DNA of 64,000 nt from Aphrocallistes beatrix (GCA_963281255.1 OY725502.1:2108001-2172000); one strand, 5' to 3'. Positions 10,205-21,666 are shown, counted from the first letter of the stretch. Program-made: numbers and translations. Notes: generated by a model from the sequence alone, not told the origin.

Positions 10205-10336
10205 TAAAGTAAACAAGCAAGCGAAGCGCGCTTGTTATAGTTAACAGTCTGAGCCTAGGCGTCCGTAGGACGCCTCTGGCTGGCACAAAGTATTCGCCAG
10301 CCGCTCAGCGCAAGCAAAGGAAGCGCGCTTGTATTA
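10205..10336 (-). repeat. Solo hairpin end of family X with a compensatory stem change
   Basis: Contains only the GC-rich end. The stem at 10257-10274 reads AGGCGTCC GTA GGACGCCT, where most copies have AGGCGCCC and GGGCGCCT: both arms changed and pairing is kept. The adjacent 'GAAGCGCGCTTG' palindrome occurs twice. Confidence 0.75.
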
Positions 10337-11030
10337 TATAAACTATGTTGTGATATTCCATAGTCGTTTTGACTTCATTTCCTGGTGAAACCGATAACCT
10401 TTGGAAATTAAACTGATTGATATCGATTGTTTTCCCCTCTCATCTTCAAACCAATAGGGATCAATTATTCCTTTTGAAATCAGTGTTACCAAGGCTGTAA
10501 CTATGGGGCTGTGTAGAGGCTTCTTTTGTGTGTTTAAATAAGGATTTTCTGACTCCAGAACCTATAATTCTGTCGGTTTACTAATACATTCAGGTAGAAG
10601 CAAGTCCTGCGGAACTCGCGGCGAACTCCTACAATTTATCTATTTCGATGATATAATTCCACCATCTTTTTTTTGGTATCACTCGAAAACTCACACAAAT
10701 ATCATGAACTCCTGAACAAGATGCTAAAATATTGAACCAGTTGATTCTATACATTTGGGTGTACAGGGGTGGTTCCCAGGGGGGAATTCGAGCTTTTGAC
10801 CGGTTGATTCTACAGCCCGGATTTCATTGGACCGACCTAAGCCAAATAATTGTAATGCCCCTGCCTTGCCAGGGGCTTTGTAAATTCCTGCGACCGCCCC
10901 TGCCGGTATGTATTCTATGTTAGTGTTAAGTATGTTTCATAAGTAGTGAGAATACCAGTGGCAGTATGTATGGATGTCCATGGTTTAATGGTTAAAATGT
11001 TAAATAGATTTACAAAATATGAATTCTTAC
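10337..11030. other. Intron sequence with a possible GC-rich MITE near 10755-10910
   Basis: Mostly unique AT-rich sequence. Between about 10755 and 10910 'ACAGGGGTGG' and 'CCGCCCCTGC' face each other, suggesting a small MITE. No gene seen. Confidence 0.35.
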
Positions 11031-11213
11031 CATAGGTGCATCATTGGTTAACAAAATAAATACAGAAATAACTAAAGGATTTGATTCTAAATCCCCATCG
11101 CATACTATAATGGATACAAATCTTGTATCAGGGTGGGGTTCTGCAGCATTGTTTGAAAAGGTAAGAGTTTCAAGTATTGATAAAAAGTCAAGAATTGTTT
11201 GGTTTCCAATAGC
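11031..11213 (-). CDS. Exon 8: CSPG-like repeat end
   Basis: Exon of 183 bp (61 codons, phase 0 to 0) between acceptor CTTTTTAG and donor ATG then GTAAGA. It reads 'AIGNQTILDFLSILETLTF', 'SNNAAEPHPDTRFVSIIVC' and ends 'LLTNDAPM'. The pattern of an L..L..LT…N.A..P…R.I.V..CDG core followed by NDAP is the second half of a CSPG/FREM-like repeat; the first half is in exon 7. Confidence 0.9.
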
Positions 11214-11264
11214 CTAAAAAGGATAAATAATGTAATAATTATAGTTAAACATATATAAAATGGG

Positions 11265-11555
11265 TATGCCCAAGGGCATAGGGAGGGGGGACAGGGAGGC
11301 AGCTGCCCCCCTGGCTGGATAAAGTCTGAATATTTATTTAGTAAATTATAAAATAATTGGTGAGTGGGGAGTGTTATCGGAGGTAATTTGTATTTCTAGA
11401 ACCTCAAAATTAGATGAATCTGTCAATTGTGGGACAAATTATTGTCAGTTTCCAGGGGCTTTGCCCCTGGACCCCACTGGGGGACTTACAGCGCCCCCAG
11501 ACACCCAGCTGGTTGATATGCCCCAAAATTCCTGGCTACACCCATGCCATAGCTC
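11265..11555. repeat. Probable GC-rich MITE
   Basis: Contains 'GGGTATGCCCAAGGGCATAG', 'GGGGCTTTGCCCCTGG' and 'GGCTACACCC' with several short inverted repeats. No clear target duplication found, so assignment is tentative. Confidence 0.35.
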
Positions 11556-12031
11556 TATAAGGAATTAGTTTTGGAAGACAAGGAGACCAGTTATCTGATA
11601 ATTGGTATATATTGAAAAGACCTAAGATCCATTTATCCCTCAATCCCGATACCACAGATTCCCGGATTAGCATCGCACATTTGTAATATAATACTAAATA
11701 CTAAGGATTCAAAATTGATTCTACTAGTATACAGTCGACTCTACTTAACTGGGACTCATAAGGAATCGGTATTTTGTCCCGATTAAGTGGAGTTGCCAAT
11801 TCATCAGTGATGCAATTAAGGTTTCCAATTCCTGACAATTTTTCAATCCTGGGTTTTCAAGACTAACATACTCCTCAGTCCAGGGATCGCAAGAGTAACA
11901 TCGCACATACGTTTGTAATAATACAATGGTGTCTCCAAAATGGACTTATTATTTCCTAATAAGATATATCGTGACCTACATTTTAAAAAGCCTATTCAAT
12001 AGGCCTTATAAAATGTGAATATATATACAAC
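11556..12031. other. Intron sequence; one pogo-like end near 11732
   Basis: ACAGTCGACTCTACTTAACT at about 11732 resembles a TIR but no partner was found. Nothing else recognised. Confidence 0.3.
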
Positions 12032-12053
12032 TATAGCATTCTATACACTAAGG

Positions 12054-12175
12054 CAGTGGTTCCCAACCTGAGGTCCATGGACCCCTTAGTGGTCCACAGA
12101 AGATGTCAGGGGGTCCACAGAATATAGGAAAATTGCTATAAGGGGTCCACAGTCAAAAAAGGTAGAAAACCGCTG
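12054..12175. mobile_element. hAT MITE in left TIR, target CACTAAGG
   Basis: Ends CAGTGGTTCCCAACCTG and inverse GGTAGAAAACCGCTG; exact 8-bp duplication CACTAAGG at 12046-12053 and 12176-12183. Interior closely matches the MITE at 7774-7938. Confidence 0.92.
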
Positions 12176-12574
12176 CACTAAGGCAAGTGTGCTGATTAGT
12201 GGACTTGGACTAGGGATTGGTTAGATCAGTCAAAATTGATTTTCTAAAAATGCTTCGATTATGCTGGTATATATCTTCGTACATTATATACAAATCGTTT
12301 TCATGAATTCTACATCGATTTACATCAAAAAGGTTTGAGGATAGCAGTGTAGTTAATTTGTGGTTGAACAAATTTAAACCAACCACATTACTTTTATACA
12401 TTAACATACTTATTTGTATTGTTTTAAAATCAACCACATTAATTATATATTTATTTACTACCTTGATGTAAAGTTCTACATATCACTGTCTTTTCATATG
12501 CACAAATCAAACTCAATCTGAAACACTCCTGACTGCTCATACGTATCAAATTATTATTACTCTTTCGAACGACA

Positions 12575-12971
12575 ATGTCATGTCCAGGCTGCAAGTCTAA
12601 TTATAGAAGTCAAGCAGAATCTAACTCTGAAAATCTGAAACTGAAGAATGGTTTAGAGCAATTCCACGCCCACGAAAGGACTGCAAACACGCAAATGAGA
12701 GTAAGTCTCTATAATTATATTTCACTGATTGTCAGATTTACACTTCTACTCACCGTTTAGGTATGTGTACATCATTTCAAACCAGATGACATCGAGATTT
12801 GAGAGAACCATTACCTACAATGACGGGCTTCGCACTGTTACAGATTCCAGAGATATAATAGCTCTTAATAAACTGCAGTACCCAACCCAGTACATTCCCC
12901 AACCTTCCTATCTATGTGAAACCAATTCCAAGCTAAGAGACTATCTTTGGATCACAAAGAATGTTTGCTGA
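12575..12971 (+). pseudogene. THAP-domain gene, two exons, frameshifted
   Basis: Exon 1 starts at ATG 12575 and reads MSCPGCKSNYRS, the first two zinc ligands of a THAP finger, ending at donor AGA then GTAAGT near 12700. Exon 2 follows acceptor GTTTAG near 12761 with 'VCVHHFKPDDIE' (the C..H pair), after which a stop interrupts the frame. A shifted frame resumes 'FERTITYNDGLRTV' and ends with 'LQYPTQYIPQP', the counterpart of the AVPTxF motif. The spacing is unusual because the middle of the domain with the conserved W is lost. It lies inside the 12032-14669 element, so it is the DNA-binding exon of its transposase; the transposase body is missing. Confidence 0.65.
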
Positions 12972-13278
12972 TGGAATCTGCCTACTCTAAGAGTATTACT
13001 GACAACGAAGAAAAGGTAGATAAGTTCTTAGTTCATTTCCAGATCTTATTTCTAGATTAAATTTAATCGACCTACGAAACGGCTGGATAGCTCCTGTGTA
13101 GCAACTTTTATTTTTTATTGAGATAGTTATTACAGAAACCGGACCTTTCATGACCGATCCATGTCAATTAGCGACGAATTATATACAAAGCTTTTGAAAT
13201 AAAACGTCACAATTCCGATCTCGCGAAACAATGAGTTACTATATCGAGAGTTGCTATATATTTGTTGATGCTCTACTG

Positions 13279-13474
13279 CAGTGGTTCTGAACGTTTTCAG
13301 TCAGTATACCCCTTGGTGCGAAAATGAGGTTTCACGTACCCTCTAATTTTTGTTTTATTTGTTTCTTGGTTTGGTTTGGGATGAACTGCATGAATATATT
13401 GCTTGATTTAAAAAATTTACCGCAGGTACCCCCTGGGGGTGCTACGCGTACATACCCCAGGTTCAGAACCGCTG
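13279..13474. mobile_element. hAT MITE with degenerate target duplication
   Basis: Ends CAGTGGTTCTGAACG and inverse GGTTCAGAACCGCTG. Flanks CTCTACTG and CTTTACAG match at six of eight positions. Confidence 0.75.
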
Positions 13475-13479
13475 CTTTA

Positions 13480-13752
13480 CAGGGTGTTTCAAAAGTCTTG
13501 GCCCCTTGAACATTTTAACTTAAATACTACATAAAATACATGGTGAATTCCATTCACTTTGAGTTTCATTTGCCAATATAATCACCTTTCAATTATAGTA
13601 CTTTCCTAATTCGATTTGGCATACTACTCACTAAATTATCAAAGAATGATTTCGATATTATTATTTTAGCGGCCCGATTGATAATTTTTTGATTTCTAAG
13701 TTTGTTTTCATGGCTCTATTAGAATAGGTACCAAGACATTTGAAACACCCTG
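13480..13752. mobile_element. Tc1/mariner-type MITE, TA target
   Basis: Ends CAGGGTGTTTCAAAAGTCTT and its inverse (AAGACATTTGAAACACCCTG) with TA on both sides. It sits directly against the preceding hAT MITE. Non-coding. Confidence 0.85.
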
Positions 13753-14287
13753 TATGTACTGATAATTATCTATACCCGTTACAAATATTATTTCGAACCA
13801 AAGTTAGTACCTAATTATTGTATTATATTCTTATAGATAAATCCCCCGATATGATCTATCACTCCTGTATCTACAACCGTCTGAATGAATTCTCTACTTT
13901 ATCATTATCGAGGAACTCCACTAACAGCTACAATGACACTTATTCAAGACGCATCGGAATTACATTCTACCCTTATCATCATATCTCGCTTCTACGCAAA
14001 TTTCTAAACTATCTCTATGCTCATTTTAACTGTGAATCATATGTTATCAATTGTACTTATTTATGCTTGATTATTTATTAATTTACTTACTACACATGTC
14101 CACTATGTATAAAATTATCTCCAGACCATTCATGATTTCATAAAAGGGAAGTAGGTTATTAATTATTTACTTAAGATGGGTAGTTACAGCAAATTTACAA
14201 TTGTATTATAATTTTGAAATAAAAGTAAACCAACTGATCTAACCAATCCCTAGTCCAAGTCCACTAATCAGCACCATTGCCTTAGTG

Positions 14288-14647
14288 CAGTGGTTCTCAA
14301 CCGGGGTGCCGCGGCACCCTGGGGTGCCATTTGCTTCCTCTAGGGGTGCCGCAGGCCTTACCACACTTACATACTGCTTTATTTTCTTTTCTATTGATAC
14401 CATTGTCAATGTTGAATTTGATGATTGTCCTCTGACAATCCTCTGGAATAATTTATTACACAATATTCACAATAATTTCCTAGTTTATTAATTAGTTATT
14501 CTATAATAAAGTCGTAATAATTCAAATCAATCTCCACTTTTAATATCATTTGTTCATTGGCCTGCCCCTAAGTCAAATTAAGGGGTGCCGCTGAAAGGTA
14601 TAAGTTTAGAAAGGGTGCCGCGAGAAGAAAAAGGTTGAGAAACACTG
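14288..14647. mobile_element. hAT MITE in right TIR, target CCTTAGTG
   Basis: Ends CAGTGGTTCTCAACC and GGTTGAGAAACACTG, 8-bp duplication CCTTAGTG at 14280-14287 and 14648-14655. The interior is built on 'GGGGTGCCGC' repeats, unlike the left-arm MITE. The target is the reverse complement of that in the left TIR. Confidence 0.92.
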
Positions 14648-14689
14648 CCTTAGTGTATAGAATGCTATGGCTAAGCAAATATAATTTTA

Positions 14690-14848
14690 AGAATTTTAAT
14701 CCCCATCTCTACTTCTTCCATTGTATATTTGATACTAGAACTTATATGGAGTCGGCTATAAAATAATCTTTTAGCATAGCTAACTAAATAAGGTTCAGTA
14801 TCAAATGTACCATGGATGAAGTAGAGGTTGGGGATTAAAATTAATAAA
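14690..14848. repeat. Palindromic MITE-like repeat
   Basis: Arms 'TTTTAATCCCCATCTCTACT' and its inverse near 14825-14845 enclose a short AT-rich loop; 'TTTGATACT' and 'AGTATCAAA' pair inside. Confidence 0.6.
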
Positions 14849-14944
14849 AATATTTTGGCTTAGCTTATAAGCTATGTAATGTCATTATTCTGATCAAGAC
14901 TTCCATTTCCCATTATTACATACTCCAAAATCTAATGATCTTAA

Positions 14945-15597
14945 ACGCCCCCATATACGTTGCAACAAAGTTGCATGCAATAATTCAATATGCACGATAC
15001 AAGAATTTAATGCAATTTTTCTTTGTGCAACAATGTTGCATGCAACCTATTTTTCATCAAACAATGTTTCATGAATTTAAAATTACATTTTTGCTTGATT
15101 CAAATAATATATATTAAAAAATCTTTGTGCTTAGTAATATAAATATTTATTTGCTAAATTTATTTCGCTTCCTTCAATTTCCAGGAACATATTTAATCAC
15201 TTGAGACTATTAATTCACAATAAAAGAATGACACTATATTTAAACTAGTTATCGTCATAATAAGAAATATAATTTCCAGGCAACATGTTGCACGCAAGGG
15301 ATTATCTAGGAGCGCTAGACGCTCGTTTAGGCGTATCATCTTAAGCCTCAAAGTGTTTAGGAACCTGAAAATCCAGAATGATTCATAATTTACCGTATAT
15401 GATGATGGTATTTATCGATTTAGGCGAATGAAAATTTAAGTGTTTGAGATTAGGAGCGTATCCCTTGAGGACTGTATAATACCCTGGTTGCACGAAAATA
15501 GAACTGTTCTATTTCCATGGTACATTTTGCATGAAAAATTCACCATACACGATGCTACAAAGTTGAATGCAACTTTGTTGCATCGTGTATGGGGACC
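14945..15597. mobile_element. TTAA-flanked 650-bp element
   Basis: TTAA at 14941-14944 and 15598-15601. Ends ACGCCCCCATATACG and inverse CGTGTATGGGGACC, with subterminal GTTGCATGCAA-like repeats. TTAA targets occur in piggyBac and Kolobok superfamilies; no transposase is present to decide. Confidence 0.6.
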
Positions 15598-15714
15598 TTA
15601 AGTTTTATAATTTTTTAATATTTATTGATATTATTTAGAACAACAATGTATTTTGTTTAATTATGCTAAATTATGTAGTTAACCATTCGCTTTTCACCTC
15701 ATCTACTTAACTTC

Positions 15715-16320
15715 GGAAGAGAGCCTTCTTCTCCATTGGACACGTGGTGCAAAAACCTGAGAGGGTGAAAGCAACAGCCACGGGGAGTATTTTGGGGTTC
15801 CGAAGAGGAAGAGAGTAGAACTTAATAAAATGTCAGGGAGAATCTATCAAGAGCCAGAATGTGATACAATCTGAACAGGAAAGGAGGCGACATCGAAAGG
15901 GGAGACTGGGTCATGCTTAAGAAGAACAACATACGAAACTCACTATCAATTAAGTCTAGTGGACCTTTTGAAGCTTTTTGGAAAGAAAGGAACCAGATAT
16001 TAAGTAACAGCTAGAACGAAATGAAAATTGGTACACCTGGTTATATAAAGAAGTTCAAGGGTTCGGATACTCACCGTGATCTCACCTCGTTGTCCAAGAC
16101 CTACAAATAGATGTGAAGTCTCAGGCTGAGCGCGACACAACCTGGAAGACGGGAAGACAGAATCTGGTGATGAATCGAAGATGACAAAGAGAACCAAACT
16201 AACCCACACGAAGAGGCAGGGAGGAGACCGCCCAAAAGGCATAACTGGATTATTTTAATATTGACACCACCCAGTGAGGGTGGGATCCGGTAGGAAACCG
16301 GCACCAGTATAATTTACAGA
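15715..16320 (+). pseudogene. Possible LTR-retrotransposon pol 3' relic
   Basis: A plus-strand frame near 15886-16000 reads 'GDWVMLKKNN' and 'SSGPFEAFWKERN', resembling the small barrel that follows an integrase core (GD.V.L…GPF.V). Further on 'PPSEGG' resembles the end of some pol proteins. Base composition is richer in G and A than the flanks. Frames are broken and no LTR was found; this is a weak assignment. Confidence 0.35.
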
Positions 16321-16635
16321 ATACATTATGTTTCAATAGTTGTTTTTATTGACTATCCAAACCCATCGAAGAAAGAGAACAACTATCAAAAAATGATAAC
16401 TTTAATAAATGTTAAGTAGGCCATGGTGCCCCACTTCAATTAGGCTACGCCCCACCAGTGGCGGAGAGTGATTTGGTGATGGTGGCCGAATAGTATGAAT
16501 CTTGTCATTTGATATACAGTGGAACCTGTATATAACGGCCACCCAAGGGACTGGACAAAATTGGCCGTTATACACAGGTGACCGTTATATACAGGTTATT
16601 GTCTCAATCCCCAAAAGGAATCAACGTAGTGCAAT

Positions 16636-17731
16636 TAGGGTTGTAAAGGGTGGGAAACTTTCCGGGAATATTCCCGGGAATTTATAAGACCTGGAAATTT
16701 TCGGGAATTTTGGGAATTTTCGTTTTTCTTTAATAATGAGAAATATTCAAAGATTTTACTGTGCCGACTATAATATTGTATAGTGGCCCAGTTCTGAAAT
16801 GCATTATTTTATTTGTTTGTTTGTATTTGTCAATAGACCTATCCTGGCTACACCATTATACATTAAATTTGGCAAGTAGATATGAAAAGTCCATCCAATT
16901 TGCATCTCGGTATATGATTTTCTTACCAGCCACAATTTTGTATTCAATATTTTGAATTGTAATGTCATTCACGAGAATCACAAGATTCAGAACAATTATA
17001 GCCAATATACTTTTCATTTCAAAAGGGTTAAATAAAACTCGGTTAAAATTTGTCAGATATTTATTGACTAGAGCTGTAGCCAATATATTTTATAAGCTAT
17101 AAGCTTCTGTTTATCTCATATCAGTTTTAACTTAATACAGTCAGGGTCACTTATTATGAACCCGCTTAATATGAACATTCGTTTATTATGAACTAACCTC
17201 CTGCTCCCAATTTCATATCTAGATAGGATTTGTATTGAACCAAGTTCGCTTAATATGAAATATCTCTATTATGAACATATTTTTTGGTTCCCTGGTGGTT
17301 CATAATAAGCGATCCTGACTGTAATGACTAGTCAAAAACGTATTTGTTGACTATTTGATAGGTTCCCCGATTGTTATATGTACGTATATAGAAGAATCGG
17401 ATAACTTATACTTGCAACTAGTATTCGATTTTGTATTACATTTATTATTGATCCATCTTGAATCAGTTCGGCACTGGTTGTATAATTTACATTTTTTACA
17501 TGTTTCAGTTATTTTTTGAGTATTTAGAGGCAAATAAAGAAAGGTTTTAATTGAATTCAATTTATTACCTCAGAGAAATGCCTCGGGAACAATCAGATTT
17601 ATTTAAACACTATGCAGAAATTTCCAGGTCTTATAAATTCCCGGGAATATTCCCGGAAAGTTTCCAAAATTCCCGGAAAGTTTCCTGGCAAGTTTCCACA
17701 TTTGAAAATTCCCGGGAATTTTGCAACCCTA
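16636..17731. mobile_element. Non-autonomous hAT-like element, 1.1 kb, nested
   Basis: Ends TAGGGTTGTAAA and inverse TTTGCAACCCTA; subterminal GGGAATTTTC-type repeats at both sides in inverted order. Exact 8-bp duplication AGTGCAAT (16628-16635 and 17732-17739), present once in the paralogous copy near 30505. No transposase frame. Confidence 0.9.
17138..17321. mobile_element. Tc1/pogo-type MITE, third nesting level
   Basis: Ends CAGTCAGGGTCACTTATTAT and inverse; TA at 17136-17137 and 17322-17323. 'TATGAAC' motifs recur inside. Confidence 0.88.
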
Positions 17732-18573
17732 AGTGCAATAAATATAAGTTTTTAGAAATCCATTACTTGAAGTAATTATATGAAACTTGTTTATCGTTCG
17801 TAACAGGTCCTGTAATAAACACATAAAAAGGTGAAAAGGTGATAGTCATTATAGACAGTTTTAGGGTCAATAAGGGACTACAAACGGGTGGCCGCTGGCC
17901 GCCCGCCTTGAGCAGGTGACCACTATACACAGGTTCAATATTATGGAATTTCGGACGGGACTGTTGATTGGTGACCGCTATAGACAGGTGACCGTTATAT
18001 AGAGTGGCTGTTATAGCAGGTTCGACTGTATTTAAGAATAAAGCTATGGATGCAAACAAACAAAGCTTCAGTTATACCTGTATTTGTGCAACAAGATGTC
18101 GAAAGGAAATATCCATCGTAATCAGTCGAATTTTAAAGCACTACCCCGATGTTCCCGCAACAAAAAAAAACACTCAGTGACAACGAATGTTAAAGGTGTG
18201 AACACACGATATTAGTATGGAGTGCAGTTTAATATCATTGAGTTAATTAATTTTTTAACCATTCATGATATACCATAAGAACATACGTATTACCAACCTA
18301 GTATATAAACACGGTTTCTAAGTACCTCAAATTATGTTAAAAATCAGCATATATGTAATTGCAAAGATATAGGGCGAATTTAATTTTCTAACCTATTATA
18401 GATATATGTTAAGCATAATTATTATATACTGACTGTTCAAGTAGAACCGAGCTGTGGTCGAGGTGATTAGAATTCTTCAAAATTTCTTAAATTTCTACTT
18501 GCTATTAAAATCTGTCTCGGTCACTTAATTTTATGCAATCTTTAGTATAGAAAAATTACACAAAAATAATTAC

Positions 18574-18985
18574 CATGATCGAAATCAGTGTAGAATTGAG
18601 TTGCTTGATGATGAATCGATCAGGAATAGGAGGAAAAACTTGAAGTAAATCAAGTTCAGGTTGAAGAGATGAAAGTGTAATATTGGCACTTCTTAGAAAA
18701 ATACTGTCAACATCTACAATGCTAAAGTTAGTATCAGCTAAAAGTTGAATATTAGAAGTGCTAGATTCTGTGTAATTAACAGTTATAAATGAAGGTGAAA
18801 GAAATGGTGAGTCGTTGACTGGGATAATATTCATCACGAGTATATTAGATTCAATGGAAAAAGGACTAGTTGAATTGTTTGTGCTGGATATTCTACTGGA
18901 TTGATCCCATGCGAGAAATGTAATCGTACTTGAGCCAGTTTGATGAAGATTAGGTGATAACCTATCAAAGATATCATTCATAAAT
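18574..18985 (-). CDS. Exon 7: end of tandem-95-like domain and start of CSPG-like repeat
   Basis: Exon of 412 bp (1 + 137 codons) between acceptor TCTTCAG and donor ATG then GTAATT. It completes an AGA codon with exon 6 and continues 'FMNDIFDRLSPNLHQTGSST' into 'ITFLAWDQSS', the hallmark end of tandem-95 domains, followed by 'IIPVNDSPFLSPS'. A CSPG-like repeat then begins ('FSIVDVDSIFLRSANITL'). Ends in phase 0, matching exon 8. Confidence 0.9.
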
Positions 18986-19990
18986 CTGAAGACAATACAA
19001 GTATATTTTTAGGGAATTTCAAGAGAGTAAAATTCAGATTACGCGTAGACTTCAGTTAAAAATAGCAACAAAGAATCACTTTCAAAACTGTAAAAATCAT
19101 TAGTGGTAAAGTCGTGGTTTGGGGGTGTTAACAAAATTGTTAAAAAAAGGGAAATGCTAGATGCATGTTTCGAATAATTTCAAAATTATACAGATTATGT
19201 CACCAAAACCCTACATTATGCATTATATTTAGAAATTTTACCAAATCCGCTTACATAAGATCATCTTTAATTGTTTCTATAAAATGCAACCTTCGGGATA
19301 ATCGAGAGATAACAATCGTGGAACCTGACCGATTTGCTAACATTGGTTATGGCACAAGTCACCTTGATTATTAAATTTGGCCATAGATTAGGGGATAACC
19401 CCATTATAATATTTCATAGAAAGTTACTTTAGCCCATATATAGTACATTTAATAATATTTCATATTGTTATAATCACTCGGTTAGTGTTTGATTTATTAC
19501 TAGCTGCTTTACTATCTATTTTCACGATATCCACTGTTCTCTTTTCGGATGTAGAGTAACTATTCCCCAGATCGTGTAAATTGTGGACCTGTTTTAGTAG
19601 TCAGAAGAGATTTTATGTTTTAACAAATTGATTATTCTGAGAATATGAAAAAAACAGTTGGAACGGGACAGGACTGCTCATTCAAGAAGATAGTAACCCA
19701 TTGAGATGGGACTGAGGACGGAGGGTTAATCTTCTTCAATCCTGTCACGATCACACTCATAAAATTTTATTATTTCAATTTTTCCATTGTCATTTTGTGC
19801 AAGCGTCAATTACACACTTAATTCTGACATTCAGAGCATAAATCTTGGTGAAGGAGACCCCCCAAGAACTCAAAACCACCAAAAAGTTCATCATATTTCG
19901 GTGCAGGGCATTTTATTCAAACAATTCGTATAGTAAGGATAGCATACAGTTCCTGTCCACGATTGGCCATATAAATGTGCTATTAATGTA
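18986..19990. other. Intron sequence, no feature recognised
   Basis: About 1 kb of AT-rich sequence with no coding frame of note, inverted repeat or element end that I could see. Confidence 0.5.
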
Positions 19991-19993
19991 TAC

Positions 19994-21580
19994 AAGCTCG
20001 CTTCGCCTGCTTGCGCTGCGCTGGTGGCGGACACTTTGTGTCCGCCGGAGGTGCCCTTTGGGCGCCTGTGGTCACCATTGATTAATTATATGGGAGATAA
20101 CATCTCTAAATACGTCTGTCCTACTGTTATAATCGAGATCGAACGAAAAGTCACCAAATTTAACAATTTTTAAAATTTTGAAGAGTAATGATGACGTCAT
20201 AACAGAGTGATGAGTCATCATTTTTTGATGAAAGGTGCATCCATAGCCTACTGTATATAAGGCCTCACAGTAACTTGCGGATTTGGGACTAGGGATGCGG
20301 AGGAAGACCGTTGAACTAATACATGAGCTGCCTTAAATCATTTACAAAGTACAATAGAGCTTAGGAATGTACTACCAGCATATATAAATATGGTGTCAAA
20401 GTACCCATATCCGTTGTTAAAATTTTGATTCGTCACCATATAGTTGCGCAATAGGTTATATTTGTGACAAATTTGGTGATTTTCAGAGGCCCTTTAGGGA
20501 CACTTATAAGTGTTTTTATTATAATTTTTTTCGCATAGAACTTAGATGTGAATGGGTTAATGCGAAAAATTTGGAATTTTTTCATGGAATGTTGGTACAT
20601 TCCAGTGTTGCTATGGAAACGTGTTTTGGTCAGTTGGTGTTATATCTTGAAAACCGCAATAGCTAGACATTCAAATGTAATTCCATTTGATAGCGAATAT
20701 ACTACTTCCTATTAAGTGAAAATATAATTTCGACCTCTAAATTCAATAGTTTACGAGATATTCGACAATGTACCATATTGGTCACATTTGATAATTTGTC
20801 GAATATCTCATAAACTATTGAATTTAGAGGTCGAAATTATATTATCACTTAATAGGAAGTAGTATATTCGCTATCAAATGGAATTACATTTGAATGTCAG
20901 CTATTGCGGTTTTCAAGATATAACACCAACTGACCAAAACACGTTTCCATAGCAACACTGGAATGTAGCAACATTCCATGAAAAAATTCCAAATTTTTCG
21001 TATTAACCCATTCACATCTCAGTTCTATACGAAAAATTTTATAATAAAAACACTTAGAAGTGCCCCTAAACGGCCTCTGAAAATCACCAAAATTGTCACA
21101 AATATAACCTATTGCGCAACTATATGGTGACGAATCAAAATTTTAACAACGGATATGGGTACTTTGACACCATATTTATATATGCTGGTAGTACATTCCT
21201 AAGCTCTATTGTGCTTTGTAAATGATTTAAGGCAGCTCATGTATTAGTTCAACGGTCTTCCTCCGCATCCCTAGTCCCAAATCCGCAAGTTACTGTGAGG
21301 CCTTATATACAGTAGGCTATGGTGCATCATATGTGAGATATGTTAGTATACAGATTCTATTAAAATTTCAGCCTTCTATCTCCTATAATGGCTGAGTTAT
21401 GCTCGAATAACTGTATTGCTTAACTTTTAAAAATGTGACAATGACATCATAATTCCATGATGAGTCGACATTTTGCTCTGAACTCAGAACTTACTGGAGC
21501 CATAGCCAAAAGACTCCCACATGCCAAAAATCAGCCTTCTGCGCCCGGCAGTTTCTTCAATCAATTCGTTACAGATATAT
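19994..21580 (+). repeat. Family X repeat split by a P1 palindrome
   Basis: The hairpin end (GCGCTGGTGGCGGACACTTT) starts at 19994; the body stops at 20241 and resumes at 21322 with 'GTGCATCATATGTGAG', reaching AATTCGTTACAGATATATAT near 21575. Other copies show the uninterrupted sequence. Confidence 0.9.
20242..21321. mobile_element. Palindromic P1-family element (1080 bp), 7-bp target duplication GTGCATC
   Basis: Both ends carry CATAGCCTACTGTATATAAG, and the two 530-bp halves are near-perfect inverted copies meeting at about 20780 with a loop of roughly 30 bp. GTGCATC flanks it at 20235-20241 and 21322-21328. No coding potential; it would depend on a P-type transposase. Confidence 0.93.
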
Positions 21581-21583
21581 ATA

Positions 21584-21643
<60 letters not shown>

Positions 21644-21666
21644 CATCGAGTTTTAATAGTAAGGAT
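21578..21666. repeat. (AT)n microsatellite followed by the 'ATCGAGTTTTAATAG' module
   Basis: About 60 bp of AT dinucleotides then CAATCATCGAGTTTTAATAG and TAAGGAT, the usual tail of family X. Confidence 0.85.

Larger units (their letters stand above)
12032..14669 (+). mobile_element. Diverged P-type element with THAP exons; both TIRs carry hAT MITEs
   Basis: The ends (TATAGCATTCTATACACTAAGG left; inverse at 14648-14669, CATAGCATTC…) resemble the family P1 ends. About 60 bp further in, 12184-12235 and 14228-14279 are also inverted copies ('GGACTTGGACTAGGGATTGG'). The interior holds a two-exon THAP relic. No target duplication was found, so the outer limits are uncertain. Each TIR is interrupted by a different hAT MITE at the same site. 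Confidence 0.7.
16517..18028. mobile_element. pogo-like MITE split by a hAT element
   Basis: Ends CAGTGGAACCTGTATATAAC and inverse (GTTATAGCAGGTTCGACTG), TA on both sides. Outer parts match the uninterrupted 377-bp copy at 30389-30765 along their length. Confidence 0.9.

Noticed and set aside
13818-14081. 87-codon frame inside the diverged P-type element, possibly transposase
   Set aside because: No P-transposase landmarks (catalytic Asp region, DPLE motif) and low-complexity Y/S/N composition.
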